Assembly: GCA_023140455.1 (NCBI GenBank)
Contig: JAGLLQ010000063.1
Location: forward strand, 1-18,503
Reading direction: 5' to 3'
DNA length: 18,503 nt
Source: Desulfobacteraceae bacterium
GTDB lineage: Bacteria; Desulfobacterota; Desulfobacteria; Desulfobacterales; Desulfobacteraceae
In this document: positions 15,685 through 18,503 of the stretch, piece after piece
Numbering within the stretch: position 1 is the first letter of the stretch
Layout of the letters: every line of letters begins with the position of its first letter
Made by a program: the position numbers and the translations under genes
The notes under the pieces: generated by a model
The model's input: only the letters and a program-made list of their open reading frames with translations
Database searches by the model: none
Told to the model about the DNA's origin: nothing

Positions 15685-16665
15685 TTGCTTTTTACGCAAA
15701 ACATATTAATTATATTACTAAGTTTTTTATTTGCTATTCTCGGGGCTTGGGTAATTAAGAAAATTGGAAATAAAATCGGCATGACTGATGTGCCTAATGA
15801 GAGGAGCTCACATACCAAGGATGTGCCCAAAGGTGGTGGAATCGGGATTCTAATTTCTTTTGTTTTAAGCTCTATTGTTTTAAATATTCCAAAGGCATTT
15901 TGGATACCTGCTCTTGTTTTATCAGTTATCAGTTTTTTTGGAGACAGGATTGAGTTGTCAGTCAAGTTTCGTCTGATAATGCAATTTGTTTGCAGTATTA
16001 TTTTTTTGACAAATTTATTTTTTTTATCCCAAATAAATTTGCTTGCATGGTCTCTTATTCTACCTTTGGCTGTTTTTATTGTTGGGACTGCAAATTTTTA
16101 TAATTTTATGGATGGGATTGATGGCATTGCCGGAATTAGCGGTGTAATAGGCTTTTTGTTCATAGCCGTTTTTGGATATCTTTCCGGAGTAGATACAAAT
16201 TATATTGTATTAGCTTTGGCAATTGCTTTTTCATGCGTTGGGTTTTTATTGTTTAATATTCCAAAAGCAAAAGTTTTTATGGGAGATATTGGAAGTATTT
16301 TATTAGGTTTTGTTTTTGCTTGTATGGTCGTGGTCTTATCAGGGACTCTTTTAGAATTTATCTGCCTTGTTGGTTTTCTTTTCCCTTTTTATGCAGATGA
16401 ATTGATTACAATGTTTGTTAGGGTGAGAAGTGGTACTCCATTGAAAACCCCACATAGGCTGCATATCTATCAACTTCTTGCAAATGAATATAGGATTGAT
16501 CACTGGAAAGTTTCAGCAGGTTATGGAGTGATGCAGGTTGTTATTGGTATAGCAATAATTTTTCTTAAAAACTCTGGTTACATTCCCGTATTATCTTTGT
16601 TACTCCTATGCTTTTTTTGTTTTAGTGTTTTTTCTGTCATTATTCGGAAAAAATTAATAATTTGA
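15685..16665 (+). CDS. wbpL: Polyprenyl-phosphate sugar-1-phosphate transferase (WbpL/WecA/MraY family)
   Basis: Integral membrane enzyme of 326 residues that starts glycan assembly by moving an N-acetyl-amino-sugar phosphate from a UDP sugar to undecaprenyl phosphate. About ten hydrophobic helices are visible. Family motifs: DVPNERSSHTKDVPKGGGI (35-53, the N-x-R-S-S-H-x-x-P-x-P-x-G-G-G pattern), NFMDGIDG (140-147), FMGDIGS (198-204) and PHRLHIYQ (256-263). One deviation: where the family usually has an Asp-Asp pair after helix 3, this protein reads FFGDRIELS (84-92), leaving only D87. TTG start, immediately after the stop of the reductase gene, so the two are probably coupled. With WbpM- and WbpV-like partners, the first sugar is likely FucNAc or QuiNAc, though GlcNAc is possible. 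The symbol denotes the family. Confidence 0.9.
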   Translation: MLFTQNILIILLSFLFAILGAWVIKKIGNKIGMTDVPNERSSHTKDVPKGGGIGILISFVLSSIVLNIPKAFWIPALVLSVISFFGDRIELSVKFRLIMQFVCSIIFLTNLFFLSQINLLAWSLILPLAVFIVGTANFYNFMDGIDGIAGISGVIGFLFIAVFGYLSGVDTNYIVLALAIAFSCVGFLLFNIPKAKVFMGDIGSILLGFVFACMVVVLSGTLLEFICLVGFLFPFYADELITMFVRVRSGTPLKTPHRLHIYQLLANEYRIDHWKVSAGYGVMQVVIGIAIIFLKNSGYIPVLSLLLLCFFCFSVFSVIIRKKLII

Positions 16666-16803
16666 TTTTATGATGTTTTTAAAGTATTAAATATTTTCAA
16701 GTTTACTCGAACAAGGGTAAATATTGAAAAAGCGTTTGATACTAATTTGGATAAAAGATATCCTAACAATTGAAAATTAATAATTTTATTATATGAGATT
16801 CTA
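16666..16803 (+). other. Largest intergenic gap (138 bases) before the WbpM-like gene
   Basis: AT-rich spacer with no convincing open frame. It holds a possible promoter (16736-16764) and a small palindrome, AAAATT-AAT-AATTTT, near 16774-16788. No hairpin with a T tract follows the wbpL-like stop, so I see no terminator here. All other gaps after base 932 are under 60 bases. Confidence 0.5.
16736..16764 (+). promoter_or_regulatory. Possible sigma-70-type promoter for the WbpM-like gene
   Basis: TTGATA at 16736-16741 and TATCCT at 16759-16764 are separated by 17 bases, matching 5/6 and 4/6 of the consensus hexamers. It lies about 40 bases before the ATG at 16804. In AT-rich DNA such matches arise by chance, so support comes mainly from its place in the only large gap. 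Confidence 0.3.
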
Positions 16804-18503
16804 ATGAAAATCAGATTTTCCAGAAATTTACTTATCATTATGTTAACAGATGTTTTATTGATATTACTTTCTCTTTATTCTGCATATCAGATTAGATTAG
16901 ATTTTCATATTACAAAAGCGTTTTGGAATCAATTTTTGTGGATGATTCCAAGTTTTATTGTGATTAAAATTTCAACTTTTATATATTTTGATTTATACAG
17001 GGGCATGTGGCGATATACAAGTTTGAATGACCTTATTAATATTGTAAAAGCTTCTATAGCATCTTCTCTTTTATTCGGAGGCTGGGTCTATTTTAGAACA
17101 CAATTTGTGAACATCCCTAGATCTGTCTTTATAATTGATTTAAGTTTAACTTTGATTTTTATTGCAGGATTAAGGGTTTTTACAAGAATTAGTTTTGAGA
17201 GATTGCACGAACATGCCAGTTTTAAAGATTTTTTTATATCTTTTCTTAGATCATTTAAAAAAGGTTCTGCAGCTGCAAAAAAACTTTTGATCATTGGTGC
17301 AGGAGATTGTGGAGAAAAAATTTACAGAGAGATTCATGACAATTCGTCTATTCAATTTAATGTAGTTGGGTTTTTAGATGATGACCCTTCAAAAATTGGC
17401 AGAAAACTTCATGGTATATTAGTTATAGATGAGATTGGAAATCTTGAAAATGTTGTAAAAGGTTATGGAGTTGAACATATCATTATTTCGCTTCCATCGG
17501 TCAATGCGTCAAGAATGCGGTATATTGTTGAGCTTTGCAATAAAAGTGGTGTTGAATTCAAGACAGTTCCTGGTATGGGAGAACTTATCAATGGTAAAGT
17601 CACTGTAAATGCAATCAGGGAAGTTGAATACAGAGATCTTCTTGGCCGGCAGCCTGTTAATCTTGATGATGAAAAAATTGGTGGGTATTTGGGGGGCAGG
17701 ACTGTATTTGTCACAGGAGCAGGTGGATCTATTGGTAGCGGGCTGTGCAATCAGATATTAAGATATTCTCCCGAAAAAATTATTCTTTTTGAAAGAGCTG
17801 AGAGTTCACTTTATGAAATTGATCTTGACTTAAAACGAGTTTTTCCCAATGTGGAAATTATTCCGTTTTTAGGTGACATTACAAACAAGAAAGAGCTTGA
17901 AAAAGCATTTGAGCAGTATAAACCTGATATTATTTTCCATGCGGCAGCTTATAAACATGTTCCAATGTTAGAGCATTACCCGTGGAAAGCAGTGGAGAAT
18001 AATATTGAAGGGACAGAGAACCTTGTTGATGTAGCAGACAGATTTGAGTGTGAAAAATTTGTTTTTGTATCTACTGATAAAGCTGTAAATCCAACAAATA
18101 TTATGGGTACGAGCAAACGGGTATCTGAAATAATTGTCCAGAGTAAAAATGTAGTACTAAATTCAAAAACAACTTTTATTACAGTACGATTCGGTAATGT
18201 TATAGGAAGTGTTGGAAGTGTAATACCTCTTTTTAAAAAACAGATAAAAGAGGGTGGACCTGTAACAGTGACACACCCTGATATAATCAGGTATTTCATG
18301 CTTATTCCTGAAGCATGCCAGTTGATTCTCCAGGCAGGTTCCATGGGCAGGGGAGGAGAAATTTTTGTTTTAGAAATGGGTGATCCTGTTAATATAGACA
18401 GCATGGCAAGAGATTTAATTAAATTTTCTGGATTTGAACCTGAAATTGATATAAAAATTGAATATACAGGATTGAGACCTGGTGAAAAACTTTATGAAGA
18501 GTT
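16804..18503 (+). CDS. wbpM: WbpM-like UDP-GlcNAc 4,6-dehydratase, membrane-bound (3' partial)
   Basis: First 566 residues of a protein whose family is usually about 620-670 long; the C-terminus lies past the window. Four N-terminal membrane helices (within about 8-125) anchor it. A first Rossmann-like domain has IIGAGDCGEKI (163-173), and the catalytic extended SDR domain has VTGAGGSIGS (303-312), HAAAYKHVP, and VSTDKAVNPTNIMGTSKR (422-439). In the catalytic triad the usual Tyr is Met (M434, with K438), the S-M-K variant known for WbpM and related long dehydratases. The enzyme makes UDP-2-acetamido-2,6-dideoxy-xylo-4-hexulose, precursor of QuiNAc, FucNAc and their derivatives, for the WbpV- and WbpL-like proteins encoded upstream. 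There is only a weak ribosome binding site before 16804. The symbol denotes the family; CapD and PglF are shorter or related names. Confidence 0.93.
   Translation, partial: MKIRFSRNLLIIMLTDVLLILLSLYSAYQIRLDFHITKAFWNQFLWMIPSFIVIKISTFIYFDLYRGMWRYTSLNDLINIVKASIASSLLFGGWVYFRTQFVNIPRSVFIIDLSLTLIFIAGLRVFTRISFERLHEHASFKDFFISFLRSFKKGSAAAKKLLIIGAGDCGEKIYREIHDNSSIQFNVVGFLDDDPSKIGRKLHGILVIDEIGNLENVVKGYGVEHIIISLPSVNASRMRYIVELCNKSGVEFKTVPGMGELINGKVTVNAIREVEYRDLLGRQPVNLDDEKIGGYLGGRTVFVTGAGGSIGSGLCNQILRYSPEKIILFERAESSLYEIDLDLKRVFPNVEIIPFLGDITNKKELEKAFEQYKPDIIFHAAAYKHVPMLEHYPWKAVENNIEGTENLVDVADRFECEKFVFVSTDKAVNPTNIMGTSKRVSEIIVQSKNVVLNSKTTFITVRFGNVIGSVGSVIPLFKKQIKEGGPVTVTHPDIIRYFMLIPEACQLILQAGSMGRGGEIFVLEMGDPVNIDSMARDLIKFSGFEPEIDIKIEYTGLRPGEKLYEE

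Noticed and set aside
15579..15965. Open frame of 128 codons on the - strand across the reductase and wbpL-like junction
   Set aside because: It crosses two well-supported genes, and its sequence mirrors their conserved motifs.
17976..18404. Open frame of 142 codons on the - strand
   Set aside because: It is an antisense shadow of the WbpM-like catalytic domain, whose motifs are clear on the + strand.

Overview
The window is an AT-rich stretch of a surface-polysaccharide (O-antigen, capsule or exopolysaccharide) biosynthesis locus. Every supported gene lies on the + strand, with short gaps or overlaps, so most of it probably behaves as one transcription unit entering from before base 1. The 3' end has a WbpV/WbpL/WbpM-type arrangement, which points to a Gram-negative bacterium. 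A low-GC Desulfobacterota-like host is my guess from composition and gene style, and there is no ribosomal marker here to test it.

Layout: (1) 1-932, very AT-rich: the 3' end of an unidentified gene and a class I SAM-dependent methyltransferase. (2) 990-5371: four GT4/GT-B glycosyltransferases, the last three each overlapping the gene before by 4-8 bases. (3) 5409-6795: two unrecognised six-helix membrane proteins with acidic and histidine motifs at membrane edges. (4) 6813-12369: an asparagine-synthase-like glutamine amidotransferase, a fused two-domain oxidoreductase (MDR plus Gfo/Idh/MocA) and a heparinase II/III-family protein without an export signal. (5) 12389-16665: a non-hydrolysing UDP-GlcNAc 2-epimerase, a WbuB-like glycosyltransferase, a WbpV-like SDR reductase and a WbpL-like polyprenyl-phosphate sugar-1-phosphate transferase. 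(6) 16804 to the window end: a WbpM-like UDP-GlcNAc 4,6-dehydratase, cut at its 3' end and preceded by the only sizeable intergenic gap (138 bases), which may hold a promoter.

How the genes fit together (inference from families): the WbpM-like enzyme makes the 4-keto-6-deoxy derivative of UDP-GlcNAc, the WbpV-like reductase turns it into a UDP-2-acetamido-2,6-dideoxyhexose, and the WbpL-like enzyme loads that sugar phosphate onto undecaprenyl phosphate. The WecB-like epimerase supplies UDP-ManNAc or a C2-epimerised deoxy sugar. Five glycosyltransferases extend the chain on the cytoplasmic face. The amidotransferase and methyltransferase probably decorate a sugar. The roles of the two-domain oxidoreductase, the cytosolic heparinase-fold protein and the two membrane proteins are not explained by standard O-antigen pathways and are the most interesting part. 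No Wzx flippase, Wzy polymerase, ABC exporter or chain-length regulator is visible, so those functions must be encoded elsewhere. I saw no RNA genes, CRISPR arrays, insertion sequences or integrases.
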